Shown piece after piece: positions 6,720 to 13,004 of a DNA stretch of 13,004 bases (the first letter of the stretch is position 1; each line of letters opens with the position of its first letter). The position numbers and the translations under genes are program-made. Under the pieces are notes generated by a model. That model saw only the letters and a list, made by a program, of their open reading frames with translations, searched no databases and was not told the DNA's origin. Where the stretch lies: contig NZ_JAFBFA010000059.1 of the NCBI RefSeq assembly GCF_016909015.1, forward strand, positions 1 through 13,004, written 5' to 3'. This DNA comes from Gracilibacillus alcaliphilus. GTDB lineage: Bacteria; Bacillota; Bacilli; Bacillales; Amphibacillaceae.

Positions 6720-6824
6720 GATTTTCACTCCGAGTTTATTAATTTTTAGGAGACAATAATCATTTATTCAAAAAGAGTTTCCAGCAATTCACGAGGTTTA
6801 TTTAGAGACGAGGCACTCGATTTT

Positions 6825-7619
6825 ACCACGTCTTGATCCGCCTTGTTCTACTAAGTGTGTTAACTGGGCGATATCATTCAGCCAAGAGACAGAACCGGAT
6901 GATTTTCCGTTTACCCCTCTAGCCAATGCATTACGCGGCCTTAATGTGGAACCATTGGTACCGACACCGCCTCCGCGTGACATAATCTCCATTACTTGTT
7001 TGCGGTGATCACTAATCCCTTCCCGTGAATCTTGGACAAAGGGCATAACATAACAGTTGAAATAGGTAACATCGGTATCAGAGCCGGCTCCATAAAGAAC
7101 TCGGCCTGCCGGAACAAAGTTAAGACTGGCTAATTCTTGATAAAAATGGTCAAGGCTCTCTGCTTGTTTTTCCTTGGTTGGTTCTACTTCAGACAGGCCG
7201 GTTGCATTTCGTTTGGCTATCTGTTCATAGTATACTTCTAACGGCTTATCAATAATGCTTAACGGTCGTTCAATAATTCCAGTTTGCTGTTCTTCTTCTT
7301 TTTCTAATACATGAAGGTAGTCAGACTCTACTTGAATCTTGGCCTTGTCAGTATCGGAGTTGATTTCTAAGATAAAGCCTGTCCCTCTGGCAGGAAATTT
7401 CGGATCTTCTTTTATCGTCAGCACAACAAAATCTCCTGTTTTTAACGTCTGCTTTTGGGTATCTTTAAACGCGTACCGATCTAACATCACCAGCCGTGAT
7501 ACCCCTTTATGTGTGATCTTCATATCTGGTGTAATCGGGTGTACTTGTGGAAAGTGGGCAATATCCTGATTCAGCTGTTCCACATTTATTGTCGTAAGTG
7601 TGCCTGTTGCAGATGACAT
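6825..7619 (-). CDS. nrdJ: Class II ribonucleotide reductase, 5' exon (interrupted gene)
   Basis: This exon encodes residues 1-265 of NrdJ. The frame runs on into the intron for eight codons (KIECLVSK) to a stop at 6798, which would give a useless 273-residue product if unspliced. The start at 7619 has AAGGAGGT a few bases upstream. Landmarks are the redox cysteine C189 in YFNCYVMP, the MSRGGGVGTNGSTLRPR region (213-229), and GGSRRG (260-265), which ends exactly at the 5' splice site. These conserved stretches belong to the start of the reductase barrel, preceded by about 165 residues of N-terminal domain. Spliced to 4362-6125 the frame is continuous and gives 852 residues. A pair of NrdR boxes lies upstream, so repression when dATP is plentiful is expected. 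No B12 riboswitch is evident in the leader. Confidence 0.93.
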
Positions 7620-7653
7620 ATCACAACCTCCTTATAGTAAGCAATATAACCCA

Positions 7654-7683
7654 AATTTCAAAATCAATTCAAGCGTATCAGAA
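7654..7683 (-). promoter_or_regulatory. Possible sigma-A promoter of nrdJ
   Basis: On the minus strand a TTGAAT -35-like hexamer is followed after about 17-18 bp by TTATAT/TATATT, roughly 40 bp before the nrdJ start codon. If it is used, the two NrdR boxes lie just upstream of the -35. An alternative is that the TATATT inside the downstream NrdR box is itself the -10, which would make NrdR a direct blocker of RNA polymerase. The sequence does not decide between them, and coordinates are approximate. Confidence 0.35.
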
Positions 7684-7695
7684 AAGAGGTTGATA

Positions 7696-7741
7696 TTCAA
7701 TATATAGTGCTTGTTTTTATTTTTTAATACTATATATTGAA
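7696..7741 (-). promoter_or_regulatory. Pair of NrdR boxes upstream of nrdJ
   Basis: TTCAATATATAGT (7696-7708) and ACTATATATTGAA (7729-7741) are a perfect 13-bp inverted repeat. Each contains the core CTATATATTG, which fits the NrdR box consensus (acaCwAtATaTwGtgt as I recall it). The core centres are 32 bp apart, about three helical turns, as is usual for paired NrdR sites. The pair lies 77-122 bp before the nrdJ start. NrdR is the nucleotide-sensing repressor of ribonucleotide reductase genes. Confidence 0.8.
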
Positions 7742-7828
7742 TTTTGTGTGAAAGATTCGCAACATAAAAAGGGAATTCCAGTTCCTATAAGGGAATGGAA
7801 GAGAGAAGTGATCAGAAAGCATGTAAGC

Positions 7829-7855
7829 AAAAAAGCTTGGCCACTAAGCCAAGCT
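7829..7855 (-). terminator. Intrinsic terminator of the gal operon
   Basis: On the minus strand AGCTTGGC and GCCAAGCT (7855-7848 and 7841-7834) form a perfect 8-bp stem with a 6-nt loop, followed by TTTTTT. It begins 6 bp after the galM stop codon. It is the clearest terminator in the window and should end the galKETM transcript before the nrdJ promoter. Confidence 0.88.
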
Positions 7856-7861
7856 CTTTCA

Positions 7862-8899
7862 TCATGCAAATTTAAATGTAGTCTTTCTAAAATACTTTTC
7901 CCCTTTATCCAGCCAGACAGAGGGGAAGCCGTCATGGTGAATAGAGGCAGGGGAGGCTTGTGTTTCTAAACATAAGCCCATATATTTGTCTGATTCTCGC
8001 TCCCGTAAGACCAAGCCTTTGTCTAAGGTATTGGATGTATACATCACAACACCGGGCTGGTCAGTAATAACCGTTAATTGGCGTCCGCTTTCTGCCTCGC
8101 GGACAATGGCACTGGCTGCTTGTGAATGGTCAAAAATAAAGTAATGATCATAGCCATTCCCAGCAACCACATTTTGCGTATCATTTGACTCTACACCATC
8201 TTGGATTAGTCGACCCTGACGAAAATCATAGGTTGTATCTGTAACATCTGCTAACTTCCCAGTTGGAATGAGGTTTTCATCTAATTCGACAAATTGACTG
8301 CTGTCCAAGGTTACTTCATGCTGCCGGATATCTGTTTTGAGATCCCCGCTTAGATTAAAGTAGGTATGATTCGTAGCTGTTAACACTGTTTTATGGTCAG
8401 CTAACCCTTCATAGGTGATGCTTAAGGCATTATCATTGGTTAATGTGTAGGATACGGTCATCTCTAGATTGCCTGGGTAGCCATTTTCTCCATCTGGACT
8501 GGTATGGCTTAAGGTTAAGCCCACTTCTTGCGTATTTTGAAAAGGGGTAACCGTCCAAATCGTATGATGGAAACCAGGTTCACCGCCATGCAGGTGATTT
8601 TCCCCTTCATTAGCTGGCAGGTTGAAGGTTTTTCCATCCAGCTCAAACTGGGAATTGGCGATCCGGCCGGCTACACGTCCAATTAAGGCACCGAAATAGG
8701 CGGGATTATCTAGATAGTCTTCATAGTTCTTAAAACCAATCACTACATTTTCCAGTTTGCCGTTTCGATCTGGTGTAAGGATTTGAGTAATAATACCGCC
8801 GAAGTCAAGAATAGAGACAGACATGCCATGATCATTGATTAAGGTGAATTCCTTCCATTGCTGACCACGTACATCAATTGTATTTGTTTGAATATCCAT
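7862..8899 (-). CDS. galM: Aldose 1-epimerase (galactose mutarotase)
   Basis: GalM interconverts beta- and alpha-D-galactose so that galactokinase can use the alpha form. The 345-residue protein has the length and beta-sandwich motifs of the family: ENHLHGG (100-106) with H104, NHTYFNLSG (177-185) with H178, and LETQ (311-314) with E312. By position these match the two catalytic histidines and the catalytic glutamate known from the Lactococcus lactis enzyme. The start at 8899 has AGGAGGA just upstream, and galT ends 15 bp before it, so it is the last gene of the gal operon. There is no signal peptide, so it should be cytoplasmic. The 3' end is followed at once by a strong terminator. Confidence 0.94.
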   Translation of the reverse strand: MDIQTNTIDVRGQQWKEFTLINDHGMSVSILDFGGIITQILTPDRNGKLENVVIGFKNYEDYLDNPAYFGALIGRVAGRIANSQFELDGKTFNLPANEGENHLHGGEPGFHHTIWTVTPFQNTQEVGLTLSHTSPDGENGYPGNLEMTVSYTLTNDNALSITYEGLADHKTVLTATNHTYFNLSGDLKTDIRQHEVTLDSSQFVELDENLIPTGKLADVTDTTYDFRQGRLIQDGVESNDTQNVVAGNGYDHYFIFDHSQAASAIVREAESGRQLTVITDQPGVVMYTSNTLDKGLVLRERESDKYMGLCLETQASPASIHHDGFPSVWLDKGEKYFRKTTFKFA

Positions 8900-8914
8900 T
8901 TCGAATTCCTCCTA

Positions 8915-10408
8915 TTATGTTTTATTTAGATTTGTTAAGAATCGCTTGAAGGCTTGACGTCCGGCTGGATTCGTCTTGTATACACCGGCGTCCTCTAGCA
9001 CCCGTGCAAATTTAGCGCCTAAGGCAGACTCGACAATCGTGTCGACATTTTGCACAGTAATTTCTTGGTGCTGCTGCTTGATAGATTCCACCCAGTCTTG
9101 ATGATAGTCGGCTACATCAGCCTGCTCTCCCAGTAGGTGCTGTTTGATCACAGCCAATTCATCCTTGAGACGGGGCGGCAGAACCGCTAAGCCCATGACT
9201 TCAATTAGACCGATATTTTCCTTTTTAATATGATGGACATCGGCATGCGGGTGGAAAAGCCCCATTGGATGCTCATCGGTTGTTCGATTATTCCGTAGCA
9301 CAAGATCGATTTCGAATAAATCGCCACGTCTGCGGGCAATAGGTGTAATCGTATTATGTGGTGTCTCATCTGTGAAGGCATAGATGTCTGCTTCGGGATC
9401 ACTGTATTGCCGCCATTTTTGTAAAATATAATCAGCTGCTTCTACTAAAGGCTGGCGCTTGGTATGGCGTAAACGGATCACCGATAAAGGCCACTTAACC
9501 ACAACGGCTTCTATATCAGGGAATGCCTCTAGGGAAAAAGTGAATTCTTCTTCAGCATTAGTCATAGCAAAGGTATAACTCCCGCCTTGATAATGATCAT
9601 GGGAGAGAATACTGCCTCCTACAATCGGCAAATCGGCATTAGAACCGATGAAATAGTGGGGGAACTTTTCCACAAAAGCCGTTAAACGTGCAAAGGAGTC
9701 CTTGTTGATCTGCATCGGCCGATGCTCTTTGGCAAAAACGATACTGTGCTCATTATAATAAACATAAGGAGAATATTGTAAGAACCAGGATTCCCCTTCT
9801 AAAGGTACGTCAATAATGCGGTGATTGGAACGGGCAGGGTGACCAATCCGGCCGACATAGCCTTCATTTTCGGCACATAATAGACATTTAGGATAAGCAA
9901 TATCCTGCGCCATTTCCTTTTCCCTTTTTATCTGTTCCGGATCTTTCTCCGGCTTAGACAGGTTAATTGTAATATCCAAGTCCCCATAATCAGATGTAGA
10001 CTTAAAATGAATGTTCTGGGCAATCCGTTTTGTTTGGATATAGTTGCTGTCTTTACTTAATTGATAGAAATAGTCTGTAGCCTGCTTCGGTGCCACTTGA
10101 TATTTTTGATAAAAGGTATGATTCACCTCAGATGGCTTCGACAGAAAAACATTCATGATCTGGGCTGTCAGTTGTTCGCGTTCATCTAACAAACCCTCTA
10201 TTAGGCCCTTATCTTCTGCATAGTCTGCAAGTGCTTCTAGTAAGTCAGGGATATCCAGATCAATGATTTCGTCAGTTTCTTGATAACTGGATTCCTTCAA
10301 TAAACCGAGGATTTGGTTGCGTGCAAAAATCTGGTCACTGACTGTAATTAACGCTTTATTAGTTGCTTGCGTGATTAAACTGTGGATAAGTGAAGACAGT
10401 TTGCTCAT
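8915..10408 (-). CDS. galT: UDP-glucose--hexose-1-phosphate uridylyltransferase, class II
   Basis: GalT swaps UMP between UDP-glucose and galactose-1-phosphate, giving UDP-galactose and glucose-1-phosphate. At 497 residues it is the long Firmicute-type (class II) enzyme rather than the roughly 350-residue E. coli type. The class II signature is seen as DLPIVGGSILSHDHYQGG (259-276), with the HDH histidines near the expected nucleotidylation site. Other landmarks are CLLC (175-178), GHPARSNHRII (189-199) and GLFHPHADVHHIKKENIGLIEVMG toward the C-terminus (positions about 380-405). Its ATG overlaps the galE stop (ATGA), and GGAGGGG lies 7 nt upstream inside galE, so translation is coupled. No defect is visible. 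Confidence 0.95.
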   Translation of the reverse strand: MSKLSSLIHSLITQATNKALITVSDQIFARNQILGLLKESSYQETDEIIDLDIPDLLEALADYAEDKGLIEGLLDEREQLTAQIMNVFLSKPSEVNHTFYQKYQVAPKQATDYFYQLSKDSNYIQTKRIAQNIHFKSTSDYGDLDITINLSKPEKDPEQIKREKEMAQDIAYPKCLLCAENEGYVGRIGHPARSNHRIIDVPLEGESWFLQYSPYVYYNEHSIVFAKEHRPMQINKDSFARLTAFVEKFPHYFIGSNADLPIVGGSILSHDHYQGGSYTFAMTNAEEEFTFSLEAFPDIEAVVVKWPLSVIRLRHTKRQPLVEAADYILQKWRQYSDPEADIYAFTDETPHNTITPIARRRGDLFEIDLVLRNNRTTDEHPMGLFHPHADVHHIKKENIGLIEVMGLAVLPPRLKDELAVIKQHLLGEQADVADYHQDWVESIKQQHQEITVQNVDTIVESALGAKFARVLEDAGVYKTNPAGRQAFKRFLTNLNKT

Positions 10409-11403
10409 TTACTGTCCCCTCCATAACCGGCAGGATGTGTTTGATGCCAGTTCCATGCATCTTCGATAATGCGGTGGATATCGGTACGTGACGGTTTCCA
10501 TCCTAGTATAGATTTGGCCTTGTCGGATGCGGCCACTAATGTGCTGGGATCGCCGGCTCTTCTAGGTGCAATTTGAGCTGGTATATCATGTTTCGTTACC
10601 GCACGGGCTGTGTCAATAATCTCTTTGACAGAGAATCCCTGACTGCTTCCCAAGTTAAAAATATTACTTTTGCCGCCATCTTGCAGATATTGTAAAGCAA
10701 GCAAATGAGCATCAATTAAATCTTCTACATGAAGATAGTCCCGAATACAAGTACCATCTGGTGTATTATAGTCATCACCAAAGATGGAAATATGGTCACG
10801 CTGTCCTAAGGCAACTTGTAAAACGATCGGAATTAAATGGGTTTCTGGCTGGTGATCCTCACCAATTTCACCGGTGCTGCGGGCTCCAGCTACATTGAAA
10901 TAACGCAATGACACGAAACGGATATCATGAGCAATTTCTGTCCATTTCATCATCTTTTCCATGGTCAGTTTTGTTTCCCCATAAGTGCTGGTAGGGTTAG
11001 TCGGCACCATTTCTGTAATCGGGACTTGGGCTGTTTCTCCATAGGTTGCTGCAGTAGAGGAGAAGACAATATGTTTGATGTCGAATTCGGTCATGGCTTG
11101 AAGTAATACTTGAGTGCCATAGACATTATTATCGAAATATTTAAGCGGCTGTTCCATTGATTCGCCAACTAGAGAATGAGCGGCAAAGTGAATTACATTG
11201 TCAATCGATTCCTTGGAAAAAACATCACGTAAAAAATCAATCTCGCGAATATCCCCTTGATAGAATGAAGCTTTTGGATGAATAGCTTCTTTATGACCTG
11301 TTAAAAGGTTGTCAATCACCACTACTTCATGTCCTTGCTCAATTAATTGGTATACGGCATGTGAACCGATATAACCGGCTCCGCCTAATACGAGTGTACG
11401 CAT
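10405..11403 (-). CDS. galE: UDP-glucose 4-epimerase
   Basis: GalE interconverts UDP-galactose and UDP-glucose using tightly bound NAD+, closing the Leloir cycle. The 332-residue protein is a short-chain dehydrogenase-type enzyme. It shows the Rossmann glycine motif GGAGYIGSH (7-15), D31 after the second strand (VVVIDN), FSSTAATYG (114-122), where T117 replaces the E. coli catalytic serine as in many Bacillus enzymes, and YGETK (141-145) with catalytic Y141 and K145. The C-terminal substrate part includes RYFNVAGA and DGTCIRDYLHVEDL. The start at 11403 has AAGGAGG upstream. galK lies upstream across a 236-bp gap, and galT overlaps by 4 bp downstream. It also serves cell-envelope sugar synthesis, which may justify some separate expression. 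Confidence 0.96.
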   Translation of the reverse strand: MRTLVLGGAGYIGSHAVYQLIEQGHEVVVIDNLLTGHKEAIHPKASFYQGDIREIDFLRDVFSKESIDNVIHFAAHSLVGESMEQPLKYFDNNVYGTQVLLQAMTEFDIKHIVFSSTAATYGETAQVPITEMVPTNPTSTYGETKLTMEKMMKWTEIAHDIRFVSLRYFNVAGARSTGEIGEDHQPETHLIPIVLQVALGQRDHISIFGDDYNTPDGTCIRDYLHVEDLIDAHLLALQYLQDGGKSNIFNLGSSQGFSVKEIIDTARAVTKHDIPAQIAPRRAGDPSTLVAASDKAKSILGWKPSRTDIHRIIEDAWNWHQTHPAGYGGDSK

Positions 11404-11639
11404 AGTTTATTTGCCTCCTTATTAGAAAAACGTGACTGAACGCTAATAGAGCGAAAGTCTTCGTTTTTAATCCTGTTTGATAAAAAATCAACATCTTTTT
11501 TACTCTGACGAGACGGGGAACAACGGACGCTAAGTCTCCTTTTATATTAACATCTATACCGGAGGCTGTCTTTCCTTATCCTGACGCAATGAAAGATAGT
11601 CCCCCGCTAGTCCTAGGTGGATGAAAAAACTGTCTCGTT
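11404..11639 (-). other. Structured gene-free spacer between galK and galE
   Basis: This 236-bp gap holds no convincing gene but many inverted repeats. AAAAACG (11426-11432) faces CGTTTTT (about 11461-11467), with GACT/AGTC and CGCT/AGCG pairs nested inside, close to the galE ribosome binding site. TTGAT/ATCAA arms flank an A-rich loop near 11476-11493. On the minus strand ACGAGAC just after galK can pair with GTCTCGT about 110 nt downstream, and CTATCTTTC with GAAAGACAG with one mismatch. The gap could hold a processing or attenuation element, or a dispersed intergenic repeat. No clean stem plus T tract for galK stands out. Confidence 0.5.
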
Positions 11640-12815
11640 TTATGACAAGTTGATTTCCTTGGCACCGTCACCAATAGCTGCTGTATAGAAGCTAGGGGCG
11701 TGGCCTACTTTCTCTTGGTAGGCCTTTTCAATTGCTTGCTTAAAGGAATCTACCTTGTCCTTTTCAACAATGGCAATGGCACAGCCGCCAAAGCCGGCAC
11801 CTGTCATACGTGCTCCGAGTACGCCAGCTTGCTGCCAAGCTGTTTCTGCGATTGTATCCAGCTCCAACCCGGTCACCTCATAATCGTCTCGCAGGGAAAT
11901 ATGCGATTGATTAACTAATGCTCCGAAGGCGTCTAATTCGCCAGCTTTTAACTTCTGTAATGCTTCTATTGTACGGGCATTTTCATAGACAGCGTGTTTG
12001 GCGCGTTTTTGATTGATTTCATCTTTGATTAGATGGCGAGATTGTTCAAATTGTTCTGGCGATAACTCTCCCAAGCTGCCAATAGATAGTTTTGTTTGTA
12101 AATCAGCCAGAGCCTGTTCACATTGGCTGCGGCGTTCATTATATTTGGAATCTGCTAATTCCCGCCGTTTATTTGTATTAATAATAATAATGTCATGGTT
12201 AGCTAATTGGATTGGTGCATACTCATAATCCAATGTATCACAATTTAACAGCATAGCATGGTCTTGTTTTCCCATTCCAATGGCGAACTGATCCATAATA
12301 CCGCTATTGACGCCGATATATTGATTTTCAACTTTTTGCCCGATCTGTACCATTTGCAGGCGGTCGATGGTTAAGGAATAGAGATGTTCCAGCAATACAC
12401 CTGTAACCAGTTCAATGGAAGCAGAGGAGGATAATCCGGCACCATTTGGAATATTTCCATAGAATAAGACATCAAAACCTGTTTCAATCGAGAAACCAGC
12501 CTCCTTGAAATAAAGTATCATACCTTTTGGAAAATTGGTCCAATCGTCTTCCTTCTGATAGGCGAGCTCATCTAAGGACACCTCGAAGACACCCTTTTCA
12601 GGAAAGTTCTCGGAATAAAAGCGCAACGTCCGGTCTTGCCGGGGGATAACGACAGCATAAGTGCCAAAGGAAATAGCAGCAGGGAAAACATGCCCGCCAT
12701 TGTAATCTGTATGTTCGCCGATCAGATTAATTCGGCCTGGGGCGAAAAAGACACGAGGTTGTTCATGGGTAACAAAGATTTCTTGAAACTTGTCAATTAA
12801 CTGATTGATTTGCAT
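11640..12815 (-). CDS. galK: Galactokinase
   Basis: GalK phosphorylates alpha-D-galactose at C1 with ATP, the entry step of the Leloir pathway. The 391-residue protein is a typical GHMP kinase. The galactokinase signature GRINLIGEHTDYNGG spans 27-41 with R28 in place. The ATP-binding GHMP motif PNGAGLSSSAS is at 123-133, GIMDQF (172-177) carries the catalytic D175, and the third motif GARMTGAGFGGCAIAIV is at 334-350. The start at 12815 has AGGAGG with suitable spacing. It is the first gene of the gal operon, with a promoter and a cre-like site just upstream, and galE follows after a long spacer. All key residues are intact. Confidence 0.97.
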   Translation of the reverse strand: MQINQLIDKFQEIFVTHEQPRVFFAPGRINLIGEHTDYNGGHVFPAAISFGTYAVVIPRQDRTLRFYSENFPEKGVFEVSLDELAYQKEDDWTNFPKGMILYFKEAGFSIETGFDVLFYGNIPNGAGLSSSASIELVTGVLLEHLYSLTIDRLQMVQIGQKVENQYIGVNSGIMDQFAIGMGKQDHAMLLNCDTLDYEYAPIQLANHDIIIINTNKRRELADSKYNERRSQCEQALADLQTKLSIGSLGELSPEQFEQSRHLIKDEINQKRAKHAVYENARTIEALQKLKAGELDAFGALVNQSHISLRDDYEVTGLELDTIAETAWQQAGVLGARMTGAGFGGCAIAIVEKDKVDSFKQAIEKAYQEKVGHAPSFYTAAIGDGAKEINLS

Positions 12816-12864
12816 GGGTATGCCTCCTATTAAAATAACTTAATTAAATTAATTTATTAACTAT

Positions 12865-12893
12865 ATTGTAAGCGATTTTCCGTGAAGATACAA
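12865..12893 (-). promoter_or_regulatory. Probable promoter of the gal operon
   Basis: On the minus strand TTGTAT (12893-12888) and TACAAT (12870-12865) are spaced by 17 bp. The -10 matches five of six consensus positions; the -35 matches only three, so an activator or weak basal activity is likely. Transcription would start near 12858, giving a leader of about 40 nt, AT-rich, ahead of galK. Confidence 0.5.
12867..12880 (-). promoter_or_regulatory. cre-like site (possible CcpA binding)
   Basis: GAAAATCGCTTACA on the minus strand agrees with the cre consensus TGNAANCGNWNNCA except at the first two bases. It overlaps the spacer and -10 of the gal promoter, where CcpA binding would block transcription when glucose is present. 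One arm is degenerate, so the call is tentative. Confidence 0.35.
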
Positions 12894-12909
12894 GATGGAA
12901 TTTAGTTGG

Positions 12910-13004
12910 GTATGTGTCAAGTTTTTCTCGACATAGTTTTCCCACCAATATTTCAGGTCTTATCAAAATGTACACTTGCCTAGACTAACGCGCTATCGCT
13001 TGTT
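12910..13004 (-). repeat. Right copy of 95-bp terminal inverted repeat
   Basis: This is the exact reverse complement of 1-95, ending at the last base of the window. TTGACA lies in it on the minus strand, directed toward galK, but no -10 is seen 16-18 bp further on. Together with the left copy it marks the edges of what may be an insertion-sequence pair in inverted orientation, or a contig broken at that repeat. Confidence 0.9.

Larger units (their letters stand above)
6126..6824 (-). ncRNA. Group I self-splicing intron in nrdJ
   Basis: This 699-nt insertion has the full group I core (minus-strand reading). P1: exon AGACGTGGT (6833-6825) pairs with the internal guide GCCTCGTCT (6814-6806), with U.G at the splice site. 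P10: GAGT (6818-6815) pairs with exon 2 GCTC (6125-6122). P3: CCTCGTG (6796-6790) with CGCGAGG (6221-6215). P4: GCTGG (6785-6781) with CCAGC (6320-6316). P5: TCTTT (6776-6772) with AAAGA (6328-6324). P6: CTCC with GGAG (6308-6293). P7: GACCAT (6282-6277) with ATGGTC (6184-6179). P8: 10-bp stem (6214-6190). P7.1, P7.2, P9 and P9.1 hairpins are at 6268-6257, 6241-6226, 6175-6156 and 6155-6137. P, R and S elements read AATTGCTGGAAA, GTTCAACGACCAT and AAGATATGGTCTGA. The intron ends in G. P7.1/P7.2 point to subgroup IA. An open reading frame relic sits in the P5 loop. Confidence 0.95.

Noticed and set aside
6126..6824. Intein, group II intron or simple frameshift in nrdJ
   Set aside because: The insertion has stop codons in the reductase frame and no intein splicing blocks, so it is not an intein. 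No reverse transcriptase or domain V-like end is seen. Group I core elements and P1/P10 pairing fit precisely, and a frameshift would not add 699 nt.
7620..7695. Cobalamin riboswitch in the nrdJ leader
   Set aside because: The leader is short and AT-rich and lacks the long conserved B12-box stretch such as GCCACTG.
7717..7969. Small open frames on both strands (7717-7935 minus, 7748-7969 plus)
   Set aside because: They overlap the 3' end of galM, the gal terminator and the NrdR region, and match no family I recognise. The plus-strand frame lacks a ribosome binding site.

Overview
The window looks like chromosomal DNA of a low-GC Firmicute, most likely a Bacillaceae member. This is an inference from strong AGGAGG-type ribosome binding sites, sigma-A-like promoters, a cre-like site, NrdR boxes, and protein style (class II-type GalT, B12-dependent NrdJ). 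I cannot name the genus. Both ends carry the same 95-bp sequence in inverted orientation (1-95 and 12910-13004). This suggests the stretch lies between two oppositely oriented copies of one repeat, probably an insertion sequence, and may be a whole assembly contig.

Left part, + strand (about 112-4307): an IclR-family regulator with its own promoter and a likely operator. It is followed by D-galactonate dehydratase (dgoD), a PfkB-type 2-keto-3-deoxy-sugar-acid kinase (kdgK), a KDPG/KDPGal aldolase (eda type) and a small four-helix membrane protein. Together these give the DeLey-Doudoroff route: galactonate to KDGal, then KDPGal, then pyruvate plus glyceraldehyde-3-phosphate. A hairpin and a terminator-like stem lie between the regulator and dgoD.

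Middle, - strand (4319-7741): nrdJ, an adenosylcobalamin-dependent class II ribonucleotide reductase. The gene is split by a 699-nt group I intron (6126-6824). The intron core can be folded by hand: P1, P3 to P8, P7.1, P7.2, P9, P9.1 and P10. Joining exons 6825-7619 and 4362-6125 gives an uninterrupted 852-residue protein. The intron carries a decayed open reading frame with a zinc-finger-like start, probably a relic of a homing endonuclease. A pair of NrdR boxes lies upstream of nrdJ.

Right part, - strand (7829-12893): galK, galE, galT, galM, a complete Leloir pathway plus mutarotase, with a promoter and a cre-like site upstream of galK and a strong terminator after galM. galE and galT overlap by 4 bp. 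A 236-bp gene-free, inverted-repeat-rich gap separates galK from galE.

The window therefore puts two galactose-related routes on either side of a B12-dependent RNR gene whose expression should require RNA self-splicing. No galactose or galactonate transporter and no galactose dehydrogenase is visible here.
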